Below are positions 13,201 through 24,608 of a stretch of 64,000 bases of DNA, one piece after another. Under the pieces are notes generated by a model. That model searched no databases and was not told where the DNA came from. It saw only the letters and a list, made by a program, of their open reading frames with translations. Numbering within the stretch: the first letter of the stretch is position 1; each line of letters starts with the position of its first letter. The position numbers were made by a program, and so were the translations under genes. The DNA lies in assembly GCA_014529385.2 (NCBI GenBank), contig CM043953.1:70415872-70479871 (forward strand), in the 5' to 3' direction. This stretch comes from Adiantum capillus-veneris (taxonomy: Eukaryota; Streptophyta; Polypodiopsida; Polypodiales; Pteridaceae).

Positions 13201-13649
13201 ACACCCAAGCTACTCTCACCTAGTTCAATACAGTTTATAGCCTCATATGGGTGGACCAGCAATACCACTCCATTACCAAGTTTTGTAGATCTATTGTCAG
13301 CCCAAAGGATGACTCTTTTCTCTTTCCAACTCGCTCTATCTATCAAGCCATCTTCTTGACCAACAAGAAAATCCTCATCTATTGTGTGAGATTTTCCTCT
13401 GTCCATAACAATATTATGCAATGGCCATTTGACGATGCTTCCAACTGCTTGAGACATGGTTCTTGCATCCATTGTGACGAATGGAATCAAGAAGGTGTCA
13501 TCAAAACTTTCTAGTACATGTATCGCCACACATGTTGTGCCAATCAATTCAAAACCACAACGTTGAGATGCATCAGTGGAATGAATAACCCCACGAGCTT
13601 TCCTTGTGGAACCATCAACAAGAAACACTGAATCACCTTGTTTTGGACG
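10210..13649 (-). pseudogene. Broken transposase-like gene (VGHTHEDID / ENKNR family)
   Basis: Read on the minus strand, a splice acceptor (ttgcag, 13,652-13,650) opens a long frame. Near its start the pattern MSQAVGSIVKWP resembles the plant Tnp1/En/Spm-associated domain (DUF8039-like). A central region contains IIHDKMDQSK. This is followed by ENKNRYVF and GFLMVGHTHEDIDALFNRF, a hallmark of the DUF7869 group of transposase-like proteins. The C-terminal ~300 residues (11,185-10,271) are open and include WEDTSCIIWAW. The frame changes at an A9 run (12,805-12,813), near 11,780, and at the catalytic-looking DNC..ENKNR motif (about 11,417-11,432), where a TAG and a shift separate DNC from ENKNR. 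The likely role was DNA transposition, and this copy looks dead. Family assignment rests on remembered motifs. Confidence 0.7.
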
Positions 13650-13789
13650 CTGCAATTTTTGAGAAAATCAAGAGATATCAATAAAATTGTATTTCTGAAC
13701 ATATAACTCAAAATTTAATGCATTCGCAAGATACACTCACAATTTTGGCAAAATCTTGCATCCCATTCAATTAAGAAAATCTACACTGA

Positions 13790-14762
13790 GTCAATCCATG
13801 GAGGATGGTAGGAGGCTCGAGCTCAAGTTTGAGCCAGTATGTACATCCCAGTGCTAGAAATATAAAGCTGACAAGAGTTGCAAGATAGGGACTATGTTAC
13901 ATTGCAGAGGCACCCATGGAATTTGATAGGAGGATGGAGCCTTTATGCACATCCAAGTGCTAGAAATATACAGCTCACAAGAGTTACAAGATGGATCTCG
14001 AGTTATATTGAATCAACCCATTGGGATAGTAGGAGGCTCAAGCTCAAGTTTGAGCCTAAATGTACATCTAAGTGCTAGAAATCTAAAGCTCAAAATAGGT
14101 CCAAGATGGTGCCTAAGTTACAATGCCGGAGCATAGATGGAGCCTAAATGTAGGTCTAAGTGCTAGAAATCTTTAGCTTAAAATAGTTGCAAGATGGATG
14201 TCAAGCTATATTGAGTCAACCCACGCACGACGGTAGGAGGCTCAAGCTCAAGTTTGATCTTAGATGTACATCTAAGTGCTATAAATACCTAGATAAAAAG
14301 AGTTTCACAAAGCCAAAGTTTCATAGAGGCAAGCATGGAATTTTGTAGGTGGCTCGATCTCAAGTTTGAGCCTAAATGTACATCCAAGTGTTAGGAATCT
14401 ATGCTTGTCATACGGGTTGCAAGATGTAGCCCAAGTTACATGGAGGCACCCATGGAATTTGGTAGAAGGCTCAAACTCAAGTTTGAGCATAGATGCACAT
14501 TCAAGTGTTAGAAATCTACGAGCAACAACAGGTGTGAGAAAAAACCCTAGCTATGTTGAAGTAGCCTTGAATTTGGAAGGAGACTCAAATTGAAGTTCGA
14601 GCTATATTATACATTTAAAGAGTTGTAAGGTGGAGCCAAGGTAATGATGAGCTTTACATCAAACCTAAGTTTCCTTGAATGACCTATCAAAAGAGTCGGA
14701 GCTTACAAGAAGGTGAGGCTTCAAAGTAGTTGCATGAGTGGCTCAAACTTAAGTTCGAGCCT
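13790..14762. repeat. ~115-bp tandem repeats with palindromic core (array A)
   Basis: Degenerate units repeat about every 112-117 bp. Palindromic cores of the form GGCTC.A.CTCAAGTTTGAGCC are at about 13,814, 14,037, 14,239, 14,351, 14,468, 14,582 and 14,740. Between cores the units share 'tgtacatcyaagtgctagaaatct', 'gttgcaagatgg' and 'cccatggaattt'. The array is the diverged relative of the larger one at 16.66-19.17 kb. Confidence 0.85.
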
Positions 14763-14845
14763 AGTTAGTCATATAGTTTTTTTTTAGGATAGGACATTAG
14801 TTTGAGTATAGGTGGCCTTGGAGATTATGCTATGACAATGTAGCG

Positions 14846-15244
14846 TTGATGGACATTCAAAATACAGTGAGGTTTTTTTCTCAGTTGTTTATGTGTAAAT
14901 CGATTCTTGGTGATTATAGTCCTGGTGTTTTACGTGTTGTAGTAGGACAATTTCACATGCAAAAAGGTGCAATGAAATCGGTTAAGGAAGAGGGTTGGTG
15001 GAGGTGGGTCCCTCACTCATTGATCCTAAGAGGTTTTAGCCAAGGGAAGTCAAAACTATGTCCAACTTGTGAGTATTATTTTCCCAAAACTCTCAAAAAA
15101 CTAGTTCTAGACACCCCTAACTTCGTTGAATTTTTTGACCCCTTAAGCATCATTTTTTTGAACAGGGTTTGTTTAGAAAAGCGTAGAGCCGCTCTCAAGC
15201 TACAGGCTGATAAAAAAAGTTTTGCAATCGGACTCCGTATGTGA
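14846..15244 (+). CDS. Uncharacterised 132-residue open frame
   Basis: The frame opens with MMDIQNTVRFFSQLF and includes a CPTC pair near residue 73. I recognise no domain. It lies between repeat array A and a microsatellite-rich stretch, has no clear neighbours, and may be a chance frame or a transposon fragment. The start is simply the first ATG. Confidence 0.15.
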   Translation: MMDIQNTVRFFSQLFMCKSILGDYSPGVLRVVVGQFHMQKGAMKSVKEEGWWRWVPHSLILRGFSQGKSKLCPTCEYYFPKTLKKLVLDTPNFVEFFDPLSIIFLNRVCLEKRRAALKLQADKKSFAIGLRM

Positions 15245-15431
15245 AAGTTATGCCGATTTTTGTGAAAAGTTCTTTTTCCACTTTTTTTAACCATCATGAA
15301 AACCATTAGTTTTGGCCCACGAATGTGAGTTTGCTAATCTAACCTTGGTAGGGTTGGTGGGAAAATCTATTAAAGGCTTTTTAATCCTTTTAAAACCTTC
15401 TATATTATAATAGGTTTGGATTTTTCTACAG

Positions 15432-15641
15432 ACTGTGATGAATTCGATGACGGCGCGACAGGTGAGATTCTTTACTCCCGCATCTCCTTGCCCTCTGCGA
15501 ATCTGCTCGCGGCCCCACAAGGCTCTTCTTCACAACTCTATATTAATTCTCTATCTCTCTCTCTCCCCCTCTCTCTCTTCTACATTAAAACACGGTTTCG
15601 GTTTTTGTGCAGACTATGAAAAAACTGACGACGACGTGCAG
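15432..15641 (+). other. Duplicated mini-exon-like cassettes
   Basis: Two short segments, 15,432-15,461 (30 nt) and 15,613-15,641 (29 nt), each sit between a pyrimidine tract ending in cag and a gtgaga or gtatgg donor. The surrounding ~180 bp is duplicated ('gggt/cggttt', 'catctcc', 'tctgcgaatctg/tatgaatctatt', 'ccccacaaggctct/cccaaaaggctct'). They look like tandemly duplicated microexons with their introns. No parent gene can be assigned. Confidence 0.4.
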
Positions 15642-15712
15642 GTATGGCTCTTTACTTTTCCATCTCCCTCTCCTCTATGAATCTATTTGCAGTCCCAAAA
15701 GGCTCTACATTA

Positions 15713-15716
<4 letters not shown>

Positions 15717-15786
<70 letters not shown>
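15717..15786. repeat. (TG)n microsatellite, 70 bp
   Basis: This is a perfect TG tract between the second mini-exon-like cassette and a further acceptor-like site (ttgattgcag, 15,801-15,810). Confidence 0.95.
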
Positions 15787-15787
<1 letters not shown>

Positions 15788-15884
15788 ATATCTTTTTCTT
15801 TTTGATTGCAGGTGAAGATCTGATTGCAATTTAGATTTGAAATTTGAATTTCAAATTTGAAAGGCTTGTCCAGGTGCACTTCTT

Positions 15885-15886
<2 letters not shown>

Positions 15887-15964
<78 letters not shown>

Positions 15965-15980
15965 GTGCGCGCGTGTGTGT
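15887..15980. repeat. (TC)n microsatellite with GC/GT tail
   Basis: A 76-bp TC tract (15,887-15,962) is followed directly by alternating gcgtgcgcgcgtgtgtgtgtg. The whole is a continuous simple-sequence region, and the alternating purine-pyrimidine tail is Z-DNA-prone. Confidence 0.9.
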
Positions 15981-15994
15981 GTGATATCTTCTTT

Positions 15995-16215
15995 TAATCT
16001 TTCTGTGTAATTACCATCAGCTCCTCTTAATCACTCCCTAATCTCTCTGTGTAATCTCCCTTGCCTCCTCTTAATCACTCCCTAATCTCTTGTAATCTCT
16101 CTATGTAATCTCCTTTGCCTCCTCTTAATCACTCCCTAATCTCTTCTAATCTCTCTATGTAATCTCCCTTGCCTCCTCTTAATCACTCCCTCCCTTCCTC
16201 TTAATCTCTCCTAAA
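15995..16215. repeat. Pyrimidine-rich minisatellite, about four copies
   Basis: Units of about 44-63 bp with 'taatctctctatgtaatctc', 'ccttgcctcctcttaatc' and 'actccctaatctctt' repeat about four times with small changes. From 16,215 to 16,650 the sequence is AT-rich and I see nothing further in it. Confidence 0.75.
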
Positions 16216-16659
16216 CCTGCATCTCAAAATTTCATTCTTCAATATCATTCTATTAGTTTCTAATCTCTATTTAATCTACTTCTAATGACTACTTATACTC
16301 ATTATTGTTTGCTACCGTCTCCTTGATACACCTTTTAAACTCTATCATTAAGTTAATCAAACTACAACTACGTCTAAAATCACGCTCTATAAATTGAAAG
16401 TAAGTGGCTATTCTTTAATTAGAGTACTTAATCAATAAGTACTTTAATTAACTTTTTTTAAAACTATAATTAAGTAATTAATCTACTTAAAGAAAAAGAT
16501 AGATAACAACACTTACTTGGTTGGGTACTGAGTGTGACATTTCCACTTGACGTAGATTCTTTGCTTTTGATATTTAGCTTGTTTTTGGTGCCTTGTTTCC
16601 TTGTTGAGAAACTAGAACAATGAGCTGATGTAGCTTAAACCTCACCTTCTAATGCTCTC

Positions 16660-19174
16660 AAAGCACTAGCATATTCCACTCTAGTGTGACCTCATGAGCT
16701 TATTGTGGATATTTTAGCATGATAGCATTGCCTCATACAAGTGCTTGAGACTTAACCAGGGCTAGAGCATAATAGCTCTAGGGAAAGCGGCTCAAATTTA
16801 AGTTCGAACCTCACCTACATATGCTATTGTAGCAAGTCTGGCTTAATGGCATCCTTGTGGCTACTTAGGGAAAGAGGCTCGAGCTTAAGTTCGAACCTTG
16901 CCTACATATGCTAATATAGCAAGTCTGCCTTGAACTTAAGTTTGAGCCTCAATTGTATATGTTACTTTAGCACTAGGGTGTACAGTTAGCCTCATGACAT
17001 CTTTGTGGCTACCAATGCCAGTAGGCTCAAACTTAAGTTTGATCCTCACTTGCATATAGTAGAGTAGCACCATCATGTAGGGCTTGTTGCTACCTATGGC
17101 ATAGAAGAACACCTTTAGGCTCGATCTTAAGTTCGAGCCTCAAGTGCATATTCTTTAGAACTAGGATGGAAGGCTTGCCTCCTAACATCCTTGTAGCTAC
17201 CAATGGAAAGAGCTTTGCTTGCTGTGTAGCCCTACTATGCAAGGGCACAGCCTCATGACATCCTTGTGGCTATCAAGGACATGGAAAAATATCTTTAGAC
17301 TCAAGCTAAAGTTTGAGTATTTCATATTGTAGCGCTAAGGGGAAAGGTTAGCCTTGTGAAATATTATAGCTACTAAGGTCATAGAATAGCATCATTGTGG
17401 CAAACAATGGGAAAAAGCTTGCACTTAAGTGTAGACCTTGCCTACAAATGTTAGTATAGCACTCCGATGCATATATAGCTTCATGACATCCATGTGGATA
17501 CCAAAGGAAAAGAAAAACACTTTGAGGCTCGAGCTTAAGTTCAAGCCTCAATTGTATAAGCTATTTTAGCACTAGGGAGTATATCTAGACTCATCCTTTA
17601 GAGATACTAATTCCAAGAGGCTCGAACTTAAGTTTGATCCTCACTTGCATAGGCTAGTGTAGCACTAGAATGCAAGCCTAATGCCATCCTTGTGGCTACC
17701 ATGGGTATAGAATAGCACCTTAAGTTCAAGACTCATTTTCATATGCTAGTGTAGCACTAGGATGCAAGGCTTCCCTCATGGCATCCTTGTGTCTACTAAG
17801 GGCAAGAGGCTCGAAATTAAGTTTGAGCCTTGCCTACATATGCTAGTATAGCACTAGCATGAAAGTCTAGCTTCATGACATCCTTGTGGATACCATGGGA
17901 ACAGAACAACACCTTTAGGTTCAAACTTAAGTTTAAGCCTCAATTGCATATGATATTGTACCACCAATGTGTAAGGCTAGCTGAGGGATATCATTGTGGC
18001 TACTTAGGGAAAGAGGCTCGAACTTAAGTTCGAACCTCGCCTACATATGCTAGTATAGAAATTCTAACCTAATGACATCCTTGTGAATACTTAGGGAAAG
18101 CGGCTCAAATTTAAGTTCGAACCTTGCCTACATATGCTATTGTAGGCTATCTTAATGATATCCTTGTGGCTACTTAGGGAAAGAGGCTCAAACTTAAGTT
18201 TGAACCTTGCCTACTTATGCTAGTATAGCAAGTCTAACTTAATGTCATCCTTGTGTCTACTTAGGGAAAGCGGCTCAAATTTAAGTTCGAACATTGCCTA
18301 AATATGCTATTGTAGCAAGTCTGGCTTAATGACATCCTTGTGGCTACTTAGGGGAAGAGGCTCGAGCTTAAGTTCGAACCTTGACTACATATGCTAATAT
18401 AGCAAGTCTGCCTTGAACTTAAGTTTGAGCATCAACTGTATATGTTAATTTAGCACTAGGGTGTAAGGTTAGCCTCAGGACATCTGTGTGGCTACCAATG
18501 CCAGTAGGATCAAACTTAAGTTCGATCCTCACTTGCATATACTAGAGTAGCACCAGCATGTAGGGCTTGTTGCTACCAAGGGCATAGAAAAACACCTTTA
18601 GGCTCAATCTTAAGTTCGAGCCTCAAGTGCATATTCTTTAGCACTAGGATGCAAGGCTTGCCTCATGACATCCTTGTGGCTAGCCTTATTTGCATATGCT
18701 ATTGTAGCACTAGGGTGTAAGGCTAACCGAGGGACATCCTTGTGGCTACCAGAGGCAAGAGGCTGGAGCTTAAGTTCGAGCCTCACCTAGATATGTTAGT
18801 ATAGAACTATCATGAAAATCTAGATTCACTAAGTCCTTTTAGGATTCATGTAAGAATAGAAAAACACTTAGGATTGAACTTAAGTCTAAGTTTAGCCTCA
18901 TGGCATCCTTTTGGTTACCAATGACAAGAGGCTCAAACTTAAGTTTGATCCCCACTTGCATATTTGAGTGTAGCACTAGCATGGAAGGCTATCTTGATGA
19001 CATATTTGTGGCTATCAAGGGCATGGAATAGCACCTTTAGGCTCGATCTTAAGTTCGAGCCTCAAGTGCATCAGGGAATAAAAAATCACTTTTAGGCTCA
19101 AACTTAAGTTTGAGCTTCCTCTCCATATGCTAATGTAGCACTAGTGTGCATACCTAGCCTCATGACATCCTTCT
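16660..19174. repeat. Large array of palindrome-centred repeats (array B)
   Basis: About 25 imperfect copies of a 20-24 bp palindrome with core GCTCGAACTTAAGTTCGAGC occur here at roughly 50-170 bp intervals, most about 90-120 bp. Examples are at 16,789, 16,876, 17,024, 17,117, 17,525, 17,618, 17,807, 17,917, 18,014, 18,184, 19,038 and 19,096. Linkers share 'cctacatatgctagtatagca' and 'catgacatccttgtggctac'. Many changes in one arm are matched in the other (for example GATCTTAAGTTC), and the central CTTAAG is the most constant part. No long open frame crosses the array. It continues beyond the inserted copia element. Confidence 0.9.
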
Positions 19175-19366
19175 TGTTGGGGTATAAAGCCCAATGTGGT
19201 CGCCCAGGTAAGTGGGCGGGCCGCCAGGTATGTACACATATTCTTTTGTAAAAACCTAATAAGAACTCACTATGCTCTACACATTACAGTAGAGCGAGTT
19301 CACCATATCGTCGTGCTCTTCTTCTCGCACTCTCTCTCGCGCCGCACTTCCGCTCGTACTCCTTCA
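19175..19366 (+). repeat. 5' LTR of the copia element
   Basis: The 192-bp LTR matches the 3' copy except at about four positions: gccgcc/gccacc, two changes in 'gctcttcttctcgcac', and cgcgcc/cgcgtc. It begins TG and ends CA, as expected for an integrase-processed terminus. Confidence 0.97.
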
Positions 19367-19370
19367 ACTC

Positions 19371-19387
19371 GTATCAGAGCTCAGATC
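19371..19387 (+). other. tRNA-Met primer binding site
   Basis: The sequence gtatcagagc lies four bases after the LTR end and matches the usual copia primer site complementary to the 3' part of initiator tRNA-Met (TGGTATCAGAGC). The ~1.1 kb from here to the gag start is an untranslated leader with no convincing frame. Confidence 0.85.
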
Positions 19388-20467
19388 GAGACTCGGGGCA
19401 GCACTGCAGGAGGCTAGAGTCACCAGTTCGGATTGGAGTGAAATTCGACAGGCGAAGACACGGCCCCAAATCCTATGGGAAGGGCCGAAGGGCTTGGTGT
19501 TCTCAGAATTTCCTTCTGAGGTCATCTCGGTCACCGTTCGGCTTCGACAAAGGTCTGCGCAGGCCATTTTCGACTACGTGGTCTCGGCGGGTGCAGATCC
19601 GACTCTGCAGATTTGGGGTTTTTTTTTGGCGTACGACTGCAGGTGCTGAGGATATCGACGCTCCCAGAGTGTTGATTTGTGGCTGTCTACACATCGAAGG
19701 ACGGCTCACAGTTCTTGGAGGCGTGTTACATACGACACGATCGCATCTACACACAGTCTGTAGGCGACATCCACTAGTTCATCAGGTAGCTTGTGTTTGC
19801 TGATTGATATTCCAGATTTCATCCTGACATTGCATGTACTTCCACATGGGATGTATTGCTAGAGATGATGTATGGCTATTGAGGGTTTGTTGGCTGTGAG
19901 TCACGCAGCAAACAACCGCCGCAGCAGTTACAGCATACAGTGGGAAATTTGTGCATGTATGACTTTGTGGGAAGTCTATGTACTGTCAGATTTACTGCAG
20001 CCTTTGTTGAGGGTCGAGTGAGGTTATATTGAGCTGGGGGATTCTCGAATGTTGAGATCCTTTCGGTGATACAGGTCTTGGAGCGATCCCTCGAGCACCC
20101 TTAGATAGGCAGCTAGGATGTATTGACTGTGAGTTAGACAGTTGGGATTGCATCTTCGCTTTACTGCCGTTGAGGCATTGTCGCAGTCTATGCTTACAGG
20201 ACAGTGACAGGACAGTCAGAGACAGTACAGGTGCAGGACAGGTTTACCCGCAGCTTACAGTGTCAGAGAGACAGTGTTTTTTGAGCTCTTTTTGGTCTGT
20301 TTTTGAGTACACCAGAGCCATTTTACAAAGGAGACTCTGCCAAAATTTATGCACAATCTGAAGCTTTTTTGGTTCATTTGACAGGTTGATATTGGTTCAG
20401 AGGTCAGTTTACAGGGGAAACTCTGCCGAATTTTTCCCAGGAAAGTAAACCACTGTGAAGCGTAGCT

Positions 20468-21289
20468 ATGGCTGGATCACACGACACTGCCCTTTACAAT
20501 ATCAAGAAGCTGGATGGAACCAATTTCCCATTGTGGAAGAAGCAGATTTGGCACGTGGTGGGACAAAAGAAGCAGATAAAACCTATAAAGCTCAAAGGGA
20601 TAAAACCAGAAGATATCGACGAAGATGAATGGAGCGAAATGGATGAATTGGCACTTTCTACCATTATGCTGACTTTGGCAGAAAGCGTTTACTTCAATGT
20701 AGCAGACGAGATGTCGGCTTATCAAGCATGGTTAAAGCTGAGTGATCTTTATGAGAAGCAGAGTGCAGCTTCACAGGTATACTGGCTTAAGAAGCTTGTT
20801 GACTTGAAGATGAAAGAAGGAACACCTATGTCCAATCATTTGAATGAATTCAACACAATCTATACTCACTTGTCAGCTCAAGGTGTCAAGTTTGATGAAC
20901 CTGTTAGAGCTATGTTCCTGTTGATCACATTGCCGAAAAGTTGGGACACTTTTCGCACAGCTTTGAGTAATTCTGCACCTCCATATGGTTTGAACATAGC
21001 AGGTGTAGAAGGAAGTCTGCTTACTGAAGAAACCAATAGAAAGACAATGGACAAAGGCAAAGGAACAGCCTTAGTTGTCAGGGGAAGGACCAAAGAAAAG
21101 TACAAAGGTGGAAAGAGGAATCAGTCTCGTAGCAAGTCCCGCAGTGCTAAAGGAAAGAGTGACATAGAATGCTACCATTGTGGCAAGAAGGGTCACATGA
21201 AAAGAGACTGCAGAGAATGGAAAGCAGAAAAAGGCAAAGAGAAAGCTGAAGACCATGGTGAGAAGAACAAGTCCTCAATGACAGTCTAG
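20468..21289 (+). CDS. gag: Copia Gag protein
   Basis: This 273-residue frame begins MAGSHDTALYNIKKLDG and carries the copia capsid-type (UBN2/DUF4219-like) fold signature LDGTNFPLWKKQI. The middle is charged and helical. A CCHC zinc knuckle, CYHCGKKGHMKRDC, lies near residues 236-249 and would bind RNA during packaging. The C-terminus is Lys/Glu-rich. The frame ends in TAG just as the protease frame begins one register back. In related elements gag and pol are normally one frame, so this is probably a frameshift mutation. Confidence 0.93.
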   Translation: MAGSHDTALYNIKKLDGTNFPLWKKQIWHVVGQKKQIKPIKLKGIKPEDIDEDEWSEMDELALSTIMLTLAESVYFNVADEMSAYQAWLKLSDLYEKQSAASQVYWLKKLVDLKMKEGTPMSNHLNEFNTIYTHLSAQGVKFDEPVRAMFLLITLPKSWDTFRTALSNSAPPYGLNIAGVEGSLLTEETNRKTMDKGKGTALVVRGRTKEKYKGGKRNQSRSKSRSAKGKSDIECYHCGKKGHMKRDCREWKAEKGKEKAEDHGEKNKSSMTV

Positions 21290-22194
21290 TGTCAGGAGAC
21301 ATCTACTTCTTGAAGAATACAATGGACTCATCTCTTCTTACAGCATCTGATGGAAATGTACTGAGTGACTGGATTATAGACTCAGGGGTATCACTTCATG
21401 TGTCTCCAAACAAGGAGTGGTTTACCTCTTATGTGACCACTAAAGATCATGTTCGGCTAGGCAATGGGCAGACATGTGAGATCTTAGGTGTTGGAGATGT
21501 TCAATTGAAGTTTCAGAATGGCTCTTCTTTCACGCTGAAGAATGTGAGACATGTTCTCGCAATTACAAAGAGCTTGATCAGCACAGGTTTACTTCATGAT
21601 GCTGGCTACGTCACCACTTTTGGACAGAACATGTGGAAGATATCCAAGGGTTCTATGACAGTAGCACATGGAGTAAAGTCTGGAGGACTTTACATGATTT
21701 ATGTATCAAATGTCTCTAAAAATGTAATCAATGTAATCCAGCAGCCGAACGTTTCTTTGTGGCATAGCCGGTTAGGACATATGTCCAAGAAGGGAATGGA
21801 AATCTTGTCTCGTTCTGGTTATTTGCCTGGCTTCTCATTTAATGATTTTGAATTCTGTGAACATTGTCTGTATGGTAAGCAAACACAGCAGCCACATAAG
21901 CATAGAAGCAGTAGAAGAGATACACAGTTGGCACTTGTTCATAGTGATTTGTGTGGACCTATGCCTAACCTATCTCTAGGGGGAGCTTCTTACTTTATGA
22001 CATTTATAGATGATTACTTGAGGAAAGTATGGGTTTACTTTCTCAAGCACAAGGATGAAGCGTTTAGTGTTTTCAAAACGTTTGTGCACTTGTGGAGAAT
22101 CAGAGTGGCAAGAAGCTTAAATGCTTACACACTGACAATGGTGGAGAGTATGTTTCAAAGGCCTTCAAGGACTTTTGTGAGTCAAAAGGTATAA
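21289..22194 (+). pseudogene. pol: Copia protease and integrase N-terminal part
   Basis: This frame holds the aspartic protease motif WIIDSGVSLH (the usual copia form has Ala where this has Val). The pre-integrase zinc-binding region follows, with WHSRLGHMSKKG and CEHCLYGKQ supplying the His-His-Cys-Cys set. The first catalytic Asp of integrase is in VHSDLCGP. The reading then slips out of register near 22,085, so residues after VFKTFV are out of frame. The integrase continues in the next frame. Confidence 0.9.
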
Positions 22195-22634
22195 AACGTG
22201 AACTTGCTGCTCCTTACAATCCTCCTCAAAACGATGTTGCTGAGAGGATGAATAGGACCATACAAGAGAAGGTCAGAAGTATGTTGTCTAATGCACAATT
22301 GCCAAATGGGTTTTGGGCTGAAGCTGTATCAACAGCTGTTCATCTTGTAAATAGATCTCCTAGCAAGGTTTTGCAGAAGGATTCAGTGCCAGAAATGGTA
22401 TGGTCAGGCAAAATGCCCTCATACAAGCATCTCAGAGTCTTTGGCTGTGAGGCATATACTCACGTTCCGAAGGAATTTAGGAACAAACTTGAGCCAAAGA
22501 GTAGAAAGTGCATCTTTCTAGGCTATGGTAATTCTGGTGAGATGGGGTACAGACTTTGGGATCCCGAATCCAGAAAGGTTATCCGCAGCAATGATGTTCA
22601 CTTTAATGAATCCAAATATCATTCTAAACCATAG
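22092..22634 (+). pseudogene. pol: Copia integrase catalytic core and C-terminal part
   Basis: The frame supplies the second catalytic Asp (CLHTDNGGEY) and the Glu (NDVAERMNRT) of the DDE integrase core, then the GKMPSYKHLRVFGCEAY region typical of copia integrase C-termini. An in-frame TAG at 22,632-22,634 ends it. The same frame continues open into the reverse transcriptase, so this is a single nonsense change, compatible with CAG to TAG. Confidence 0.9.
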
Positions 22635-23939
22635 AGGGTTGAGGAGATTAGAAGAGTTGTCTTCCAAGAAGATGGACCTGCACGTGCAAGACAAAATGTC
22701 AGGGCTCAAGAGGAGCAAGGACAGGATAGAGTGGAACCACAGGTTGTGGCTGAGCCTGAGCCACCTATTGTGCGTAGATCTGGACATGTCACGCGACCTC
22801 CTGATAGGTTTGTTCCATCTATGAACTATGTCATGTTGACTGATTGCAATGAGCCTTCATGTTACAAGGAAACAGTGCAAATGAAGGACTCTGGGAATTG
22901 GCAATTGGCCATGCAATCAGAGATGACAGCTCTGCATAAAAACCAGACATGGAAGCTAGTTAAATTACCACGGGGCAAAAAGGCTCTACCTTGTAAATGG
23001 GTTCACAGGTATAAGATCACCGCTCATGATAGTCAGCCAAAGTACAAAGCAAGGCTTGTTGCCAAGGGCTTTAAGCAAGAACAAGGCATTGACTTTGATG
23101 AAGTCTTCTCTTCGGTGGTCAAGATGACTACACTGAGATGCTTTCTTGCATTGGTTGCCATATTAGATTTGGTGTTGCACCAAATGGATGTCAAGACAGC
23201 ATTCTTGCATGGTGATTTAGATGTGGAAATTTACATGCAGCAGCCAGAAGGGTTTGTTGAGAAAGGCAAGGAAGATTGGGTATGCCAGTTGTTAAAGAGT
23301 CTTTATGGCTTAAAACAATCACCGAGGGCATGGTACCATAAATTCCACAAGTTTATGCTTTCTCAAGGCTACAAACGTAGTGAGTTCGATCACTGTCTAT
23401 ATACAAAGAAGGCTAAGGATGGTAGTTGGCTGATCCTTATTTTGTATGTGGATGACATGTTGATTGCTAGAAAGCACTTGGAAGAAATTTCAGCTTTGAA
23501 GTCAAAGATGGCAAAATCGTTTGACATGAAAGACATGGGTGAGGCAAGTCATATACTTGGTATGCGCATTGAGAGAGACAGATCAAAGAAGTTGATTTGG
23601 TTATCTCAAACAGAGTATATCGACAAGGTTTTGCAACGTTTCAATATGGAGAAGGGAAAGGCACTGAGTGTTCCATTGCCACCATATGTGAAACTTAGCA
23701 AACAAGATTGTCCTGTGTTTGAGGAAGAACTGGCTGAAATGGATAAGATTCCATATGCGTCTGCAGTGGGTAGTTTGATGTATGCAATGATTGCTACTCT
23801 CCCAGACATTGAATTTGCAGTGGGAGTAGTAAGTCGATACATGTCAAACCCAGGCAAGAAACATTGGGAGGCAGTGAAAGGAATATTGAGATACCTGAAA
23901 GCTACAAAGAGTATGCGTATATGCTATGGGAGGCAGTGA
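22635..23939 (+). pseudogene. pol: Copia reverse transcriptase
   Basis: The frame continues in register after the TAG. It contains WKLVKLPRGKKALPCKWV, the KARLVAKGFKQ motif, the MDVKTAFLHGDL motif with the first catalytic Asp, SLYGLKQSPRAW, and the active site ILYVDDML. All hallmark residues of a copia polymerase are present. The frame is lost where the 62-bp unit is triplicated at 23,866-24,051, separating polymerase from RNase H. Confidence 0.93.
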
Positions 23940-24051
23940 AAGGAATATTGAGATACCTGAAATCTACAAAGAGTATGCGTATATGCTATGGGAGGCAGTG
24001 AAAGGAATATTGAGATACCTGAAAGCTACAAAGAGTATGCGTATATGCTAT
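23866..24051 (+). repeat. 62-bp unit repeated three times inside pol
   Basis: Units at 23,866-23,927, 23,928-23,989 and 23,990-24,051 are identical except for one base in the second (aatctac versus aagctac). Each starts gggaggcag, and the bases after the third copy are gggag again, so the expansion may have used that short homology. The two extra copies add 124 bp and shift the frame. Confidence 0.97.
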
Positions 24052-24528
24052 GGGAGTCAGGAGCTAAGTGTAAAGGGTTTTACAGACTCAGATTATGCAG
24101 GTGACTTAGACAACCGAAGGTCTACGTCAGGGTATGTCTTTACATTGGCTGGTGGAGCAGTATCATGGCGTTCTAGATTACAAGATTGTGTTACTCAGTC
24201 TACTACAGAGGCTGAATATGTTGTAGCATCAGAGGCATGCAAAGAATCAATTTGGCTTAATCGACTAGTAACAGATTTGGGAATCAAAGAAGAGATGCCC
24301 GTGTTATATTGTGATAGTCAAAGTGCTATACAATTGGCTCGCAATCCAGTTTATCACTCAAAGACAAAGCATGTGGATGTGAAGTATCATTTCATCAGGG
24401 AAATGCTCGAGGATAAGCAACTTCAGCTTGTCAAAGTTCACACCACAGAAAATCCTGCTGATCTACTTACAAAAGGACTTCCCTCAGAGAGCTTTGCGCA
24501 TTTTCGCAAGCACATATGTGTAGGGTAG
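24052..24528 (+). pseudogene. pol: Copia RNase H
   Basis: After the triplication the frame carries the RNase H acidic residues in FTDSDYAGD, TEAEYV and YCDSQSAI, plus the conserved HVDVKYHFI and DLLTKGLP motifs near the end. It ends in TAG at 24,526-24,528. The domain itself looks whole. It is out of frame with the polymerase because of the upstream 62-bp expansion. Confidence 0.93.
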
Positions 24529-24608
24529 TACATCACTTCTCTACATCTCTTGTATATTAGCTTGTATAGTAGCTTCTCTCACACTTAAAGTACCACATTG
24601 GACTTTAA

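Noticed and set aside
16660-19174. CRISPR-like or regulatory operator array in palindrome array B
   Set aside because: The spacing is irregular (about 50-170 bp), linkers are shared between units, and copies are diverged, as in a satellite-type repeat.
21276-21289. Programmed gag-pol frameshift in the copia element
   Set aside because: Plant copia elements of this type normally use one frame, and the element carries other frame lesions, so a mutation is the simpler reading.
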